From: an uncultured Bacteroidales bacterium | GTDB taxonomy: Bacteria > Bacteroidota > Bacteroidia > Bacteroidales > Muribaculaceae | Length of the DNA stretch: 64,000 nucleotides | Direction: 5' to 3' | NCBI GenBank assembly: GCA_902796035.1 | Contig: CADBNR010000028.1 | Location: 1-64,000 of the forward strand | Part shown: in pieces, positions 28,719 through 41,065 of the stretch | How positions within the stretch are numbered: position 1 is the stretch's first letter | Layout of the letters: each line of letters starts with the position of its first letter | The notes under the pieces: model-generated | The model's input: only the letters and a program-made list of their open reading frames with translations | Told to the model about the DNA's origin: nothing | Database searches by the model: none | Program-made: the position numbers and the translations under genes

Positions 28719-30409
28719 TGAAGAAGATAATAGAATGTGTGCCCAACTTTTCCGAGGGGCGCGACAAGGCGAAGATAGACGAGATTGTAAAGGCGATAGA
28801 GCAGGGCGGCGACGTCCGGGTGCTTGACGTTGATCCGGGCGAGGCCACGAACCGAACGGTCGTGACCTTCGTAGGCGAGCCGGAGGCCGTGTGCGACGCG
28901 GCGATAGCCGGAATGCGCAAGGCCGCGGAATTGATAGACATGCGGACACACCATGGCGCGCATCCGCGTATGGGCGCCACCGACGTGCTGCCGTTGATTC
29001 CCGTGTCGGGCATCACGTTGGAGGAATGTGCCGAACTGGCACGCAAGCTTGCCGAGCGCGCCGCAACCGAACTGAATATTCCCTGCTACAGCTACGAGGC
29101 TGCGGCATTCACGCCCGAGCGCAAGAACCTGGCCGTTTGCCGCGAGGGGGAGTACGAGGGACTGCCCGAACGCTTGGGTCACGAGGGTAAGGGACCGGAC
29201 TTCGGTGACCGGCCGTTTGACGAGGGAGTGGCACGTACCGGCTGCACCGCCGTCGGAGCGCGCGATTTCCTGATTGCCGTGAACTTCAACCTCAACACCA
29301 CCAGCACACGCCGCGCCAACGCCATAGCGTTCGATGTGCGCGAGAAAGGACGCCCCAAGCGCGAGGGGGGCAAGCTGACCGGCAAACCGCTGAAGGATGA
29401 GAACGGCAACGCCATCATGATTCCCGGCACGCTGAAGGGTACCAAGGCCATAGGATGGTACATAGATGAATACGGCATCGCCCAGGTGTCGATGAACATT
29501 ACCGACATGAAGGCCACGCCGCTGCACCGTGCATTCGACGAGGTGAGCCGTGCCGCAATGGCCCGCGGCCTGCGCGTCACCGGCACGGAGATAGTGGGTC
29601 TCGTACCCAAGTCGGCCATACTCGATGCCGGCAAGCATTACCTGAAGATGCAGAACCGTTCGCTCGGCATTCCGGAGCACGAAATCATCAAGATTGCCGT
29701 CAAGTCGATGGGCCTGGACGACCTCAAGCCGTTCAATCCCGAGGAGAAAATAATAGAATCTATGTTGGGAGGTCATAATAAGGGTCTTGTCGACATGACA
29801 CTGACGGAGTTTGCCGACGAGACATCGAGCGAATCGCCGGCACCCGGCGGAGGCTCTATCTCGGCATACATGGGAGCGTTGGGCGCTGCCCTCGGCGCGA
29901 TGGTGGCCAATCTGTCGGCCCATAAGGCCGGTTGGGACGACCGCTGGGAGGAATTCTCCGATCAGGCCGTCAAGGGTCGCGAGATTCAGGAGAAACTGAT
30001 GCACTTGGTAGACGAGGACACCGACGCCTTCAACCGCATCATGGCCGTGTTCGCCATGCCCAAGGGTACGCCCGAGGAGAAGGAGGCCCGCAGTGCAGCC
30101 TTGCAGAAGGCCACGCTCTATGCCACCGAAGTGCCCCTGCGCACCATGCGCGAGTCGTTCCGGGTATTCGAACTGGTAAAGGCTATGGCCCTCAACGGCA
30201 ACCCCGCGTCTGTCAGCGATGCCGGCGTAGGAGCGCTCGCCGCCCGTGCCGCCGTGTTCGGAGCGTGGCTTAACGTAAAGATCAACGCCGCCGGACTCAA
30301 GGACCGCGAACAGGCCGACAACCTGCTGAATGAAGCCGCCGACATCGCCGGGAAAGCGCAGAAGGAGGAGGCCGAGGTGCTGGATATTGTAAATCAGAAA
30401 ATATCATAG
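28718..30409 (+). CDS. ftcD: Bifunctional formiminotransferase-cyclodeaminase
   Basis: Moves the formimino group from formiminoglutamate to tetrahydrofolate (N-terminal two domains, about 1-330), then releases ammonia to give methenyl-tetrahydrofolate (helical C-terminal domain, about 360-560). Key motifs: CVPNFSEGRD (7-16), the His-rich active-site motif HHGAHPRMGATD (78-89), and in the cyclodeaminase ESPAPGGGSISAYMGALGAALG. At 563 residues it is the complete fusion, so neither a HutG hydrolase nor a separate FchA is needed for the pathway. It overlaps hutU by one base and is followed seven bases later by hutI. Confidence 0.95.
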   Translation: MKKIIECVPNFSEGRDKAKIDEIVKAIEQGGDVRVLDVDPGEATNRTVVTFVGEPEAVCDAAIAGMRKAAELIDMRTHHGAHPRMGATDVLPLIPVSGITLEECAELARKLAERAATELNIPCYSYEAAAFTPERKNLAVCREGEYEGLPERLGHEGKGPDFGDRPFDEGVARTGCTAVGARDFLIAVNFNLNTTSTRRANAIAFDVREKGRPKREGGKLTGKPLKDENGNAIMIPGTLKGTKAIGWYIDEYGIAQVSMNITDMKATPLHRAFDEVSRAAMARGLRVTGTEIVGLVPKSAILDAGKHYLKMQNRSLGIPEHEIIKIAVKSMGLDDLKPFNPEEKIIESMLGGHNKGLVDMTLTEFADETSSESPAPGGGSISAYMGALGAALGAMVANLSAHKAGWDDRWEEFSDQAVKGREIQEKLMHLVDEDTDAFNRIMAVFAMPKGTPEEKEARSAALQKATLYATEVPLRTMRESFRVFELVKAMALNGNPASVSDAGVGALAARAAVFGAWLNVKINAAGLKDREQADNLLNEAADIAGKAQKEEAEVLDIVNQKIS

Positions 30410-30416
30410 TCCGGCC

Positions 30417-31655
30417 ATGAGAAGACTGGTCATAACCAACGCCAATATATACACGCCCGTCGGCACCGCAGGGAAACGCGGTGCCGAAATGGGCGAGATA
30501 TTGCATATTAAAAAGGGCGGCATCATCATCGAGGACGGGATAATCCGCTGGGTCGGTCCCGAATCGGAGATGCCGGAGCCTGAGGGTTACGTACGCGACG
30601 AGGTGTATATGGACGCCTTGGGCCGCGCAGTGCTGCCGGGATTCGTCGACAGCCACACGCACCTGGTGTTCGGCGGCTACCGGCCTGAGGAGTTCGGCTG
30701 GCGGCTGAAAGGAGACACGTACATGAGCATCATGGAGCGTGGCGGAGGCATACAGAGCACTGTGAACGCCACCCGTGCCGCATCGGCCGGGGAACTGCGC
30801 GAGAAAGCGGAATGGTACCTTGACGAAATGAGCGCGATGGGCGTAACCACCGTGGAGGCCAAGAGCGGCTACGGACTTGACACCGAGACCGAGGAGCGGA
30901 TGCTGCGCGTCATCAGGGAATTAGCCGAGGACCCCGAACGCAAGGTGGATGTGGTGTCCACATTCCTTGGCGCACACGCCGTGCCTAAGGAATACAATGG
31001 ACGCACCGCCGAGTATGTGGACCTGATAATAAAGGAGATGCTGCCGCGGTTCCGCGACATGGCGGAGTTCTGCGACATATTCACGGAAAAGAACGTATTC
31101 GAGCTGGAGGACTCGCGCCGTCTGCTTGAGGCCGCACGCGAAGCCGGCTACAAGCTGAAGATGCACGCCGACGAAATAGTGCCGTTAGGTGGCGCCGAAC
31201 TCGCCGCGGACTTAGGCGCCGTTTCCGCCGACCATCTGCTGCACGTCAGCGACGAGGGAATACGCCGCATGGCCGAATCGGGCACCGTGGCCACGCTGCT
31301 GCCCCTGACGGCATTCGCGCTGAAGGAGGAATTTGCACCCGCACGCAAGTTCATAGACGCCGGATGTGCCGTGGCCCTTGCCACCGACCTCAATCCCGGC
31401 TCATGCTTCTCAGGCTCAATACCGCTGACCATAGCCCTGGCCTGCATATACATGAAGATGAGTGTGGAGGAGACGCTGACGGCGCTTACGCTGAACGGCG
31501 CCGCGGCCATCGACCGCGCGGACCGTATAGGAAGCATCGAGGCCGGCAAGCAGGGAGATGTGGTGATATTGCACTTCGACACCCTCGACGCTCTCCCGTA
31601 CTACGTGGGTATGAACTGCGTGGACGTGACAATCAAGAACGGAATAATACTATAA
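30417..31655 (+). CDS. hutI: Imidazolonepropionase
   Basis: Third step of histidine degradation: hydrolysis of imidazolonepropionate to formiminoglutamate. The 412-residue amidohydrolase has the metal-binding pair His80 and His82 in DSHTHLVFGG, KSGYGLDTETEERMLR, the metal and catalytic region KMHADEIVPLGGAEL and the late Asp in ALATDLNPGSCF. It lies seven bases after ftcD and four before hutH, so is clearly part of one transcript although the pathway order is not the gene order. Confidence 0.95.
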   Translation: MRRLVITNANIYTPVGTAGKRGAEMGEILHIKKGGIIIEDGIIRWVGPESEMPEPEGYVRDEVYMDALGRAVLPGFVDSHTHLVFGGYRPEEFGWRLKGDTYMSIMERGGGIQSTVNATRAASAGELREKAEWYLDEMSAMGVTTVEAKSGYGLDTETEERMLRVIRELAEDPERKVDVVSTFLGAHAVPKEYNGRTAEYVDLIIKEMLPRFRDMAEFCDIFTEKNVFELEDSRRLLEAAREAGYKLKMHADEIVPLGGAELAADLGAVSADHLLHVSDEGIRRMAESGTVATLLPLTAFALKEEFAPARKFIDAGCAVALATDLNPGSCFSGSIPLTIALACIYMKMSVEETLTALTLNGAAAIDRADRIGSIEAGKQGDVVILHFDTLDALPYYVGMNCVDVTIKNGIIL

Positions 31656-31659
31656 GGAC

Positions 31660-33189
31660 ATGTCAGAACATAATATATATGAAGTGGGCAGCGGCGAGCT
31701 GACCTATGGCGAAATAGAGAGAATACTGAAGGAAGGTAAGGAGCTGCGACTTTCGGACGCCGCCCGCAAACGTATAGAGCATTGCCGTTCGTACCTGGAC
31801 CACAAGACGGACCATGACACCGAGCCGATATACGGCGTGACCACAGGCTTCGGTTCGCTGTGCAGCAAGCACATCAGCCGCGACGAGCTGTCGACCCTGC
31901 AGGAGAACCTGGTCAAGAGCCACAGCTGCAGCGTGGGCACGCCGGTAAGTCCTGAGATAGTGAAGCTGATGCTGCTGCTCAAGGCGCATGCCCTGTCGAT
32001 GGGCTTCAGCGGCGTGCAGGTGTGCACAGTGGAGCGCATCATCGACATGTACAACAACAACGTGCTGCCCGTGGTGCGCGACCGCGGCTCGCTCGGCGCG
32101 AGCGGCGACTTAGCTCCCCTGGCCAACCTGTTCCTGCCGCTGATAGGCGAGGGGGACGTATGGATGGACGGCGAGCAGGTGCCGGCCGGCAAGGCGCTGG
32201 AGAAATATGGCTGGGAACCGATAAAGCTGCAGAGCAAGGAGGGCCTCGCGCTGCTGAACGGTACGCAGTTCATGAGCGCCAACGGCATAAAGGCTCTGAT
32301 AGACGGCTGGCATATCGTGAACTGTTTCGACCTGTTCGGCGCCATGTCGCTCGAGGCTTTCGACGGCCGCATCGAGCCCTTCCTGGACTGCATTCAGCAG
32401 GTGCGCCCGCATCCCGGACAGATAGAGACGGGCCGCGTGTATCGCGCGCTGCTGAAGGGAAGCGAGATCATAGCCCGTCACAAGGAGCATGTGCAGGATC
32501 CCTATTCGTTCCGCTGCATCCCGCAGGTGCACGGTGCCGTCAAGGACGCCATGCTTCACGTGACGGACGTGCTGCATATAGAAATCAACTCCGTAACCGA
32601 CAATCCTACCGTATATCCGGACGAGGACATGGTGGTGTCGGGCGGCAACTTCCACGGTGAACCGCTGGCACTGGCGTTCGACTATATGGGCGTGGCTCTG
32701 CACGAACTGGGCAATATATCCGAGCGTCGCGTGGCGCAGCTGATTGACGGCCAGCGCGGTCTTCCCGAGTTTCTTGTGGCTCATCCGGGACTGAATTCAG
32801 GCTTCATGATTCCGCAGTATGCCGCCGCATCGATGGTGAGCCAGAACAAGATGTACGCATGGCCCGCGTCGTGTGACTCGATAGTGAGCAGCAACGGTCA
32901 GGAGGACCTTGTGTCGATGGGTGCCAACGCCGCCACAAAGCTGCACAAGATCATCGACAACCTGAAGTACATCGCAGCCATCGAGCTGATGAACGCCGCG
33001 CAGGGCATCGAGTTCCGCCGTCCGCTGAAGTCGTCGCCTTACATCGAGCATGTGATGGAGGAATACCGCAAGGTAGTGCCTTTCGTGCAGGAGGATGTGG
33101 TGATGAACGACTATATCCGCCGCACAATGGACTTCCTGGAAGGCTTTGACATCAATCTGGAGGAAGTCATAGTAAGTCATAAGTCATAA
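31660..33189 (+). CDS. hutH: Histidine ammonia-lyase
   Basis: First step of histidine degradation, non-oxidative deamination to urocanate. The 509-residue protein contains the Ala147-Ser148-Gly149 triad in RGSLGASGDLAPLAN that cyclises to the MIO cofactor, the Tyr-containing YGVTTGFGSL, NGTQFMSA and QDPYSFRCIPQVHGA. The last codons (VIVSHKS) are encoded by a 7-bp tandem repeat that also supplies the stop codon, so the C-terminal residues are probably not under strong constraint. Confidence 0.96.
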   Translation: MSEHNIYEVGSGELTYGEIERILKEGKELRLSDAARKRIEHCRSYLDHKTDHDTEPIYGVTTGFGSLCSKHISRDELSTLQENLVKSHSCSVGTPVSPEIVKLMLLLKAHALSMGFSGVQVCTVERIIDMYNNNVLPVVRDRGSLGASGDLAPLANLFLPLIGEGDVWMDGEQVPAGKALEKYGWEPIKLQSKEGLALLNGTQFMSANGIKALIDGWHIVNCFDLFGAMSLEAFDGRIEPFLDCIQQVRPHPGQIETGRVYRALLKGSEIIARHKEHVQDPYSFRCIPQVHGAVKDAMLHVTDVLHIEINSVTDNPTVYPDEDMVVSGGNFHGEPLALAFDYMGVALHELGNISERRVAQLIDGQRGLPEFLVAHPGLNSGFMIPQYAAASMVSQNKMYAWPASCDSIVSSNGQEDLVSMGANAATKLHKIIDNLKYIAAIELMNAAQGIEFRRPLKSSPYIEHVMEEYRKVVPFVQEDVVMNDYIRRTMDFLEGFDINLEEVIVSHKS

Positions 33190-33215
33190 GTCATAAGTCA
33201 TAAGTCATAAGTGAT
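33174..33215 (+). repeat. Six 7-bp units (AAGTCAT) across the hutH stop
   Basis: Five perfect AAGTCAT copies (33174-33208) and one AAGTGAT (33209-33215). The hutH stop at 33187-33189 lies in the second-to-third copy. As 7 is not a multiple of 3, the array reads AAG-TCA-TAA, and the stop recurs in every third copy. Confidence 0.96.
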
Positions 33216-33261
33216 AGTGATGAGTTATTAATCAGACAGACCGATATCAACAAAAGACATA

Positions 33262-33296
33262 GAAAAAAGACCGTCGGCCCGAAAGCCGGCGGTCTT
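33262..33296 (-). terminator. Terminator of the Sus-like operon
   Basis: AGACCGTCGGC (33268-33278) pairs with GCCGGCGGTCT (33285-33295) over 11 bp with one G-T wobble and a CCGAAA loop. On the minus strand it is followed by six T residues. It lies between the ends of hutH and the minus-strand SusE/F-like gene and may also help end the hut transcript. Confidence 0.88.
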
Positions 33297-33323
33297 GCCA
33301 TATAATAACAGGGGGTAACTGGG

Positions 33324-34187
33324 TTACTTCAGTATTACTTTGCTCACCTTGGAGCCTTGCTTTACGATGTACAGGCCCTTGGCGGGATTGTTCACCTTCA
33401 CGCCGTCCAGAGTGTAGTAAACGGCCGGGGCGTTGTCCGTAGCGATGTCGGCTACACCCGATGTGTCGTCCTTGATGGAGATGGAATTGTCAAGAGTGTT
33501 GGCCGTAACGGTGTAGGAGCTGTCCTTGGTTATTTCCCACTGTACATCACCGGCCTGTCCCAGCACCATCTTGTCGGGATCGTTGGCATCCTTATAGAAC
33601 CAATTCTCAGGATGGTCATAATTTTTGATTGCCGTTGCAATCTTGAAGCTGCCTGACTTGAGTGTCACGGTGTTCTTATATACGTAGGGAGTATCCTTCT
33701 CCTGATAGAGAGGAGTCGCCTCGTTCAATTCCCAATTGCCGGGAGTGGCGGTGCCTACCATGAAGAGAGAACAGTATTTGATTTCGGATTCCTGATATGC
33801 GGACTTTACTATCTCGGCCTCCATTGTGTCCAGATTGACCGACATGTAGTAATTGCCGTCCTCGGGAACCTGAATCTTGCCGTAACCTTCGTCATTGGTG
33901 CCCTTTGCCAGCTGAATCTTGCCGTCAGTGAGGGTTGCACCTGCGGCAGCACCGATTTCCTCGTTGCCGTAATCGGTCGTGGTCAGGAACTTGAAGTCCT
34001 TATTGGCGGTCAGGTAGAGGGTGCCGGTGTACACCTGGCTCTCGGGGCGAGATACGATTGCCGTAGCGTTATCGGTGCTCCATCCGGAAGGAGCGCCGTC
34101 CCCGACTACCCACAGGTTACCGGCCTGTGCGACGAAGGCCGACGATACGAGCAGCGATGCTGCCATCAGTTTGTTGATGTGTAACAT
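33324..34187 (-). CDS. Secreted SusE/SusF-like glycan-binding protein with sorting tail
   Basis: 287 residues. A signal peptide ending FVAQA-GN without a lipobox Cys is followed by two SusE/F-type carbohydrate-binding modules that begin LWVVGDGAPSGW (about 24) and LFMVGTATPGNW (about 141). The C-terminal 30 residues (TLDGVKVNNPAKGLYIVKQG, then KVILK) resemble type A sorting-domain tails. I infer export and binding of alpha-glucan, by analogy with SusE and SusF, but with a different anchoring route from the lipidated SusE upstream. Last gene of the minus-strand Sus-like operon, 35 bases after the GH97 gene and followed by a strong terminator. Confidence 0.8.
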   Translation of the reverse strand: MLHINKLMAASLLVSSAFVAQAGNLWVVGDGAPSGWSTDNATAIVSRPESQVYTGTLYLTANKDFKFLTTTDYGNEEIGAAAGATLTDGKIQLAKGTNDEGYGKIQVPEDGNYYMSVNLDTMEAEIVKSAYQESEIKYCSLFMVGTATPGNWELNEATPLYQEKDTPYVYKNTVTLKSGSFKIATAIKNYDHPENWFYKDANDPDKMVLGQAGDVQWEITKDSSYTVTANTLDNSISIKDDTSGVADIATDNAPAVYYTLDGVKVNNPAKGLYIVKQGSKVSKVILK

Positions 34188-34222
34188 AGTGTAATTGTTA
34201 AAAGGTTAATATTTGGGTTGAT

Positions 34223-37773
<3,551 letters not shown>

Positions 37774-37786
37774 ATCTTTTGTCAGG

Positions 37787-39292
37787 TTATTCTTTAAAGT
37801 TGGTTGTAATAGTCATGTTCTTCGTGTCGAGCGTTACGACATAAGTGCCCTCGTCGGTGACGTTCCACTTATAGTCGGGATCGCCGGCCCGGAATATCAT
37901 GTCGGAAGCCGACACGCCGTTCTTCGAGATGGTCACTCCTTCCTTGGAAGGACGGTAGAATTCGGCTCCGAAGTCCTTGGTGAAGCAGGCCTTCATTTCA
38001 CCGTTCACCAGTTTGCCTTCCCATGTATAGACGCCCTCCTTGCCGTCTACGGGTGTCATTTCGGTGGCGTCGTCCAGCCTCCAGTCGCCCGGTGTGGCGC
38101 TGCCTATCATATAGAGGGGAGCGGGCTTGACGTCGCCGCTGATGAATACGGCGTCGAATGTCATGGCCTCGGTGTCGAACGTGAGACGGTACTTGCCGGC
38201 CACGGTCACTTCCCACTGGTCGTCGGGTTCGGTGGTGAACACCATCTGATGCGAGCTGACGCCCTTGTCCGATACGGTGATGCCCGAAGTGGCGGGACGG
38301 TAGAACGGAGCGTCGAAGCTGCGCTCGCGGGCTGCCTTGAAGGTGCCGCGGCCAAGCTCGCCTTCCCATACGAAGATGTTGTCGTTGGAAGCTTCGGCCG
38401 TGATTTCCGTGGCTTTGTCCAGACTCCATCCACCCTCGGTGGCCTCGCCGATCATATACAGCTTGGAGGCGGGTTTGAATTCGCCGACATACTGCACGTC
38501 GACTGTCCAGTCCTTAAGGTTGAATGTGACGCGGTATATGCCCGGCTCCTCCACTTTCCATTTATTGTCAGGGCCCGTGGTGTACACGAAGTTGTTTTCC
38601 TCGATGCCGTCCTTGTTGATCTTGACGTCGGCGCGTGCCGGCCGGACAAAGGCTACATCCCAGCTTCCGGCGGATGTGCAGGCTTTCATTTCGCCGGTAT
38701 TGAGCGGTCCTTCGTACACGAATTCATACTGCGACTTCTTGTCCAGCAGAGCGGGGTCGTCGATGTTCCATCCGTTGGGGGTGGCATCGCCCACTATGTA
38801 TAGGTTCTCGGCCTCGATAGGTTCGATTTCCGGAGCCTCGGGACCACTGACGTATGTAGCGCTGTATTTCCAGTTGCGCAGGTCGAACGTCAGCGAATAT
38901 ACACCGGCGTCGGCTATTAACCACTTGTCGTCGGGATCGCCGGCGTGCATGGCGAACTTCTGGTCGGTAGCGCCGTTCTTGTCGATGGCAGTTCCGTTGA
39001 TTTCCGGACGGATGAACGCCACGTCCCAGCTGCCTTTGGTGAGACACAGTTTCATTTCGCCGGCGTTCAGACTGCCTTCCCATGTGAACACCAAGGGATC
39101 GTCCTCAGTCGCGGTCAGCGGCGTGGGGGAGTCGATGCTCCAGCCGTTGGGGGTGGCGTCGCCCACCATGTAGAGCGTCGAGGTCTTGATGGGAAGGTCG
39201 CCTTCGTATTTTATCAGGTCTTTTTCGTCCTCGCACGCTGTCAGGGTCAGCATTCCGGCTGCGAGTACGGACAATATGTTTCTCAGTTTCAT
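37787..39292 (-). CDS. SusE-like lipoprotein with four tandem binding modules
   Basis: 501 residues; lipobox LTAC with Cys20, then four repeats of about 115 residues each, opening with LYMVGDATPNGWSID (about 40), LYIVGDATPNGWNID (about 163), LYMIGEATEGGWSLD (about 279) and LYMIGSATPGDWRLD (about 392). These are SusE/SusF-type starch-binding modules, so the protein is probably an outer-membrane surface lipoprotein that holds alpha-glucan for the SusCD transporter. The modules resemble each other strongly, indicating internal duplication. It starts 11 bases after susD. SusE and SusF in the prototype have three or four such modules. Confidence 0.88.
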   Translation of the reverse strand: MKLRNILSVLAAGMLTLTACEDEKDLIKYEGDLPIKTSTLYMVGDATPNGWSIDSPTPLTATEDDPLVFTWEGSLNAGEMKLCLTKGSWDVAFIRPEINGTAIDKNGATDQKFAMHAGDPDDKWLIADAGVYSLTFDLRNWKYSATYVSGPEAPEIEPIEAENLYIVGDATPNGWNIDDPALLDKKSQYEFVYEGPLNTGEMKACTSAGSWDVAFVRPARADVKINKDGIEENNFVYTTGPDNKWKVEEPGIYRVTFNLKDWTVDVQYVGEFKPASKLYMIGEATEGGWSLDKATEITAEASNDNIFVWEGELGRGTFKAARERSFDAPFYRPATSGITVSDKGVSSHQMVFTTEPDDQWEVTVAGKYRLTFDTEAMTFDAVFISGDVKPAPLYMIGSATPGDWRLDDATEMTPVDGKEGVYTWEGKLVNGEMKACFTKDFGAEFYRPSKEGVTISKNGVSASDMIFRAGDPDYKWNVTDEGTYVVTLDTKNMTITTNFKE

Positions 39293-39303
39293 AGTCTCAT
39301 TAT

Positions 39304-41040
39304 TTATCGGCCGTAACCCGGGTTCTGCACCAGATTCGGATTGGAGTTAAGAATGGTTCGTGTAATCGGGAATAAAGCTGTGTGATCGTCGGCGTCGGGA
39401 GTCTTGTCCCACCAGCGGCCGGTGTTGAATTTGCCGAAACGTATCAGGTCGATGCGGCGGCGGCTCTCTGCGAAGAACTCGCGGCCCCACTCGTCAAGCA
39501 TCTCCTTTTCGTCGAAACGCACCTTGCCATCGGGTGAATATAGCACGTCATCGAGTTTGTCGGCGGGGTAGTTGCGTTTACGCACCGAGTTCAGCAGCTT
39601 GGCTGCGGAAGTGCGGTCACCTCGGCGCATCTTGGCCTCGGCCAGCGAGTAAATCACCTCAGGCAGACGGATTTCGGTGTAATCGCTTGCCAACTGATTG
39701 GGATCGTTGTCGTCGTAGAAGGGATATTTGACGAAATGCCATCCCGAGTTGTGGTCGCCTGTGGAAAGCTTGCTGGTCTTGTCAGCCGGCCATCTTGTGG
39801 GGTCGAGCGACTGGAAGCGGCCCACCGCGTCGCGCAGGTAGAGGTCGTAGGGCTGTTCGGGAGCGCGCAGACGCTTGGTCTCACCCGTCTCGGCATCCTT
39901 GTATTCCAGATAACCGAACAGGAACATACCCTCGCGGCGGCTGTTGCCGAGGTTGGTATAGAACTTCATGCGCTCGTCGCCGTCGTACTTGCGGAAATTC
40001 TGAACCGGCATACCCAATTCGTAGTCGTAGAGGTTGCCATCCAGGTCGTAGCTGGGCGATGCGGCATACTTGGTGTTGTGGCCCACGCCCGACTTGGTGT
40101 CGTTGAAGAAGTCTGCTGCCTTGGCGGGTACGGTCCAGCCGTAGGTGTCGCCGTCATAGTGCCAGTGGGTATAACCTCGCGATCCGGGGAATCCGAATAT
40201 TACCTCGTCGCAGGTATCGTTGTCCCAGTCGAATGCCGCATCCCAGCGGTCGGCCAGGGCATAGTCGCCGTACCGGCCGTCGAGTATGGCCTGTGCGTAT
40301 GTCTCGCAGTCCTTGTAACGGTCTTCGCCCACATACACCTCGGCGTTGAGGTAGAGGCGAACTAACAGCGCGGCGGCAGCGGCCTGTGTCCACTGGCCCT
40401 GGATGGTAGCGTTGTTGCCCAGACCCACCTTGCGCACCAACAGCGAGGTGCAGTCCTTAAGCTCGGACTCGATGAAGTCGAATACCTCCTTGGGCTCGGC
40501 CTGCGGATTGCTCGGGCGGTCGCTGTAGGTAGTGACCAAAGGCACGTTGCGGAACGCATCGAGCAGACGGATATAGAACCAAGCGCGGAGTGCGCGGCAC
40601 TGGGCGCGGAGGTTGTTGAACTCAGCCTCGGTGAAGCCGAACGACTCGTACTTGAAGCGGTTCAGGTCCTCGATTACGAGGTTGCACTGCATGATGCCCT
40701 GGAAGCAACCGTTCCATTCCGTCTGTGCCTCGCCGAGATCGTCTACGGTCCATGTGTGGTAATGCAGGCGTTCCCACTTGCCGCCGTCGTTCCACCATCC
40801 GTCGCGCGTGGGGGTGATGAGCTGGTCGGCTGTCAGCTCGTTCAGCACATGACGGCTGCCGATGCTCCAGAAGGCGTGCTCGAAGGGACGGAACACGGCG
40901 CGGATCACGTCGTTCTTGGTATTATAGTAATTTTCGGAGCCTACCTGGTCGTATAGATTCTCGTCCAGATCGGTGCAGGAACCCAGCGACAGGGCCGCTA
41001 CGGTGGCTATGGCTGCGACTGTTGGCTTAAATATATTCAT
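39304..41040 (-). CDS. susD: SusD-family glycan-binding lipoprotein
   Basis: 578 residues from MNIFKPTVAAIATVAA; an earlier in-frame ATG at 41076 adds 12 residues and overlaps susC, so is less likely. Lipobox LGSC with Cys22. The N-terminal YDQVGSENYYNTKNDVIRAV and TPRDGWWNDGG segments and the C-terminal LPEVIYSLAEAKMRRGD with WGREFFAESRRRIDLIRFG are classic SusD/RagB signatures around the TPR core. It forms the lid of the SusC transporter on the cell surface. The gene is intact, 25 bases after susC. Confidence 0.95.
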   Translation of the reverse strand: MNIFKPTVAAIATVAALSLGSCTDLDENLYDQVGSENYYNTKNDVIRAVFRPFEHAFWSIGSRHVLNELTADQLITPTRDGWWNDGGKWERLHYHTWTVDDLGEAQTEWNGCFQGIMQCNLVIEDLNRFKYESFGFTEAEFNNLRAQCRALRAWFYIRLLDAFRNVPLVTTYSDRPSNPQAEPKEVFDFIESELKDCTSLLVRKVGLGNNATIQGQWTQAAAAALLVRLYLNAEVYVGEDRYKDCETYAQAILDGRYGDYALADRWDAAFDWDNDTCDEVIFGFPGSRGYTHWHYDGDTYGWTVPAKAADFFNDTKSGVGHNTKYAASPSYDLDGNLYDYELGMPVQNFRKYDGDERMKFYTNLGNSRREGMFLFGYLEYKDAETGETKRLRAPEQPYDLYLRDAVGRFQSLDPTRWPADKTSKLSTGDHNSGWHFVKYPFYDDNDPNQLASDYTEIRLPEVIYSLAEAKMRRGDRTSAAKLLNSVRKRNYPADKLDDVLYSPDGKVRFDEKEMLDEWGREFFAESRRRIDLIRFGKFNTGRWWDKTPDADDHTALFPITRTILNSNPNLVQNPGYGR

Positions 41041-41065
41041 TGTTTGTCGGTTTTTAGATTTGGTC

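Noticed and set aside
27465..28949. A 494-codon minus-strand frame opposite hutU and the start of ftcD
   Set aside because: Antisense to two certain genes, no start context and no family resemblance.
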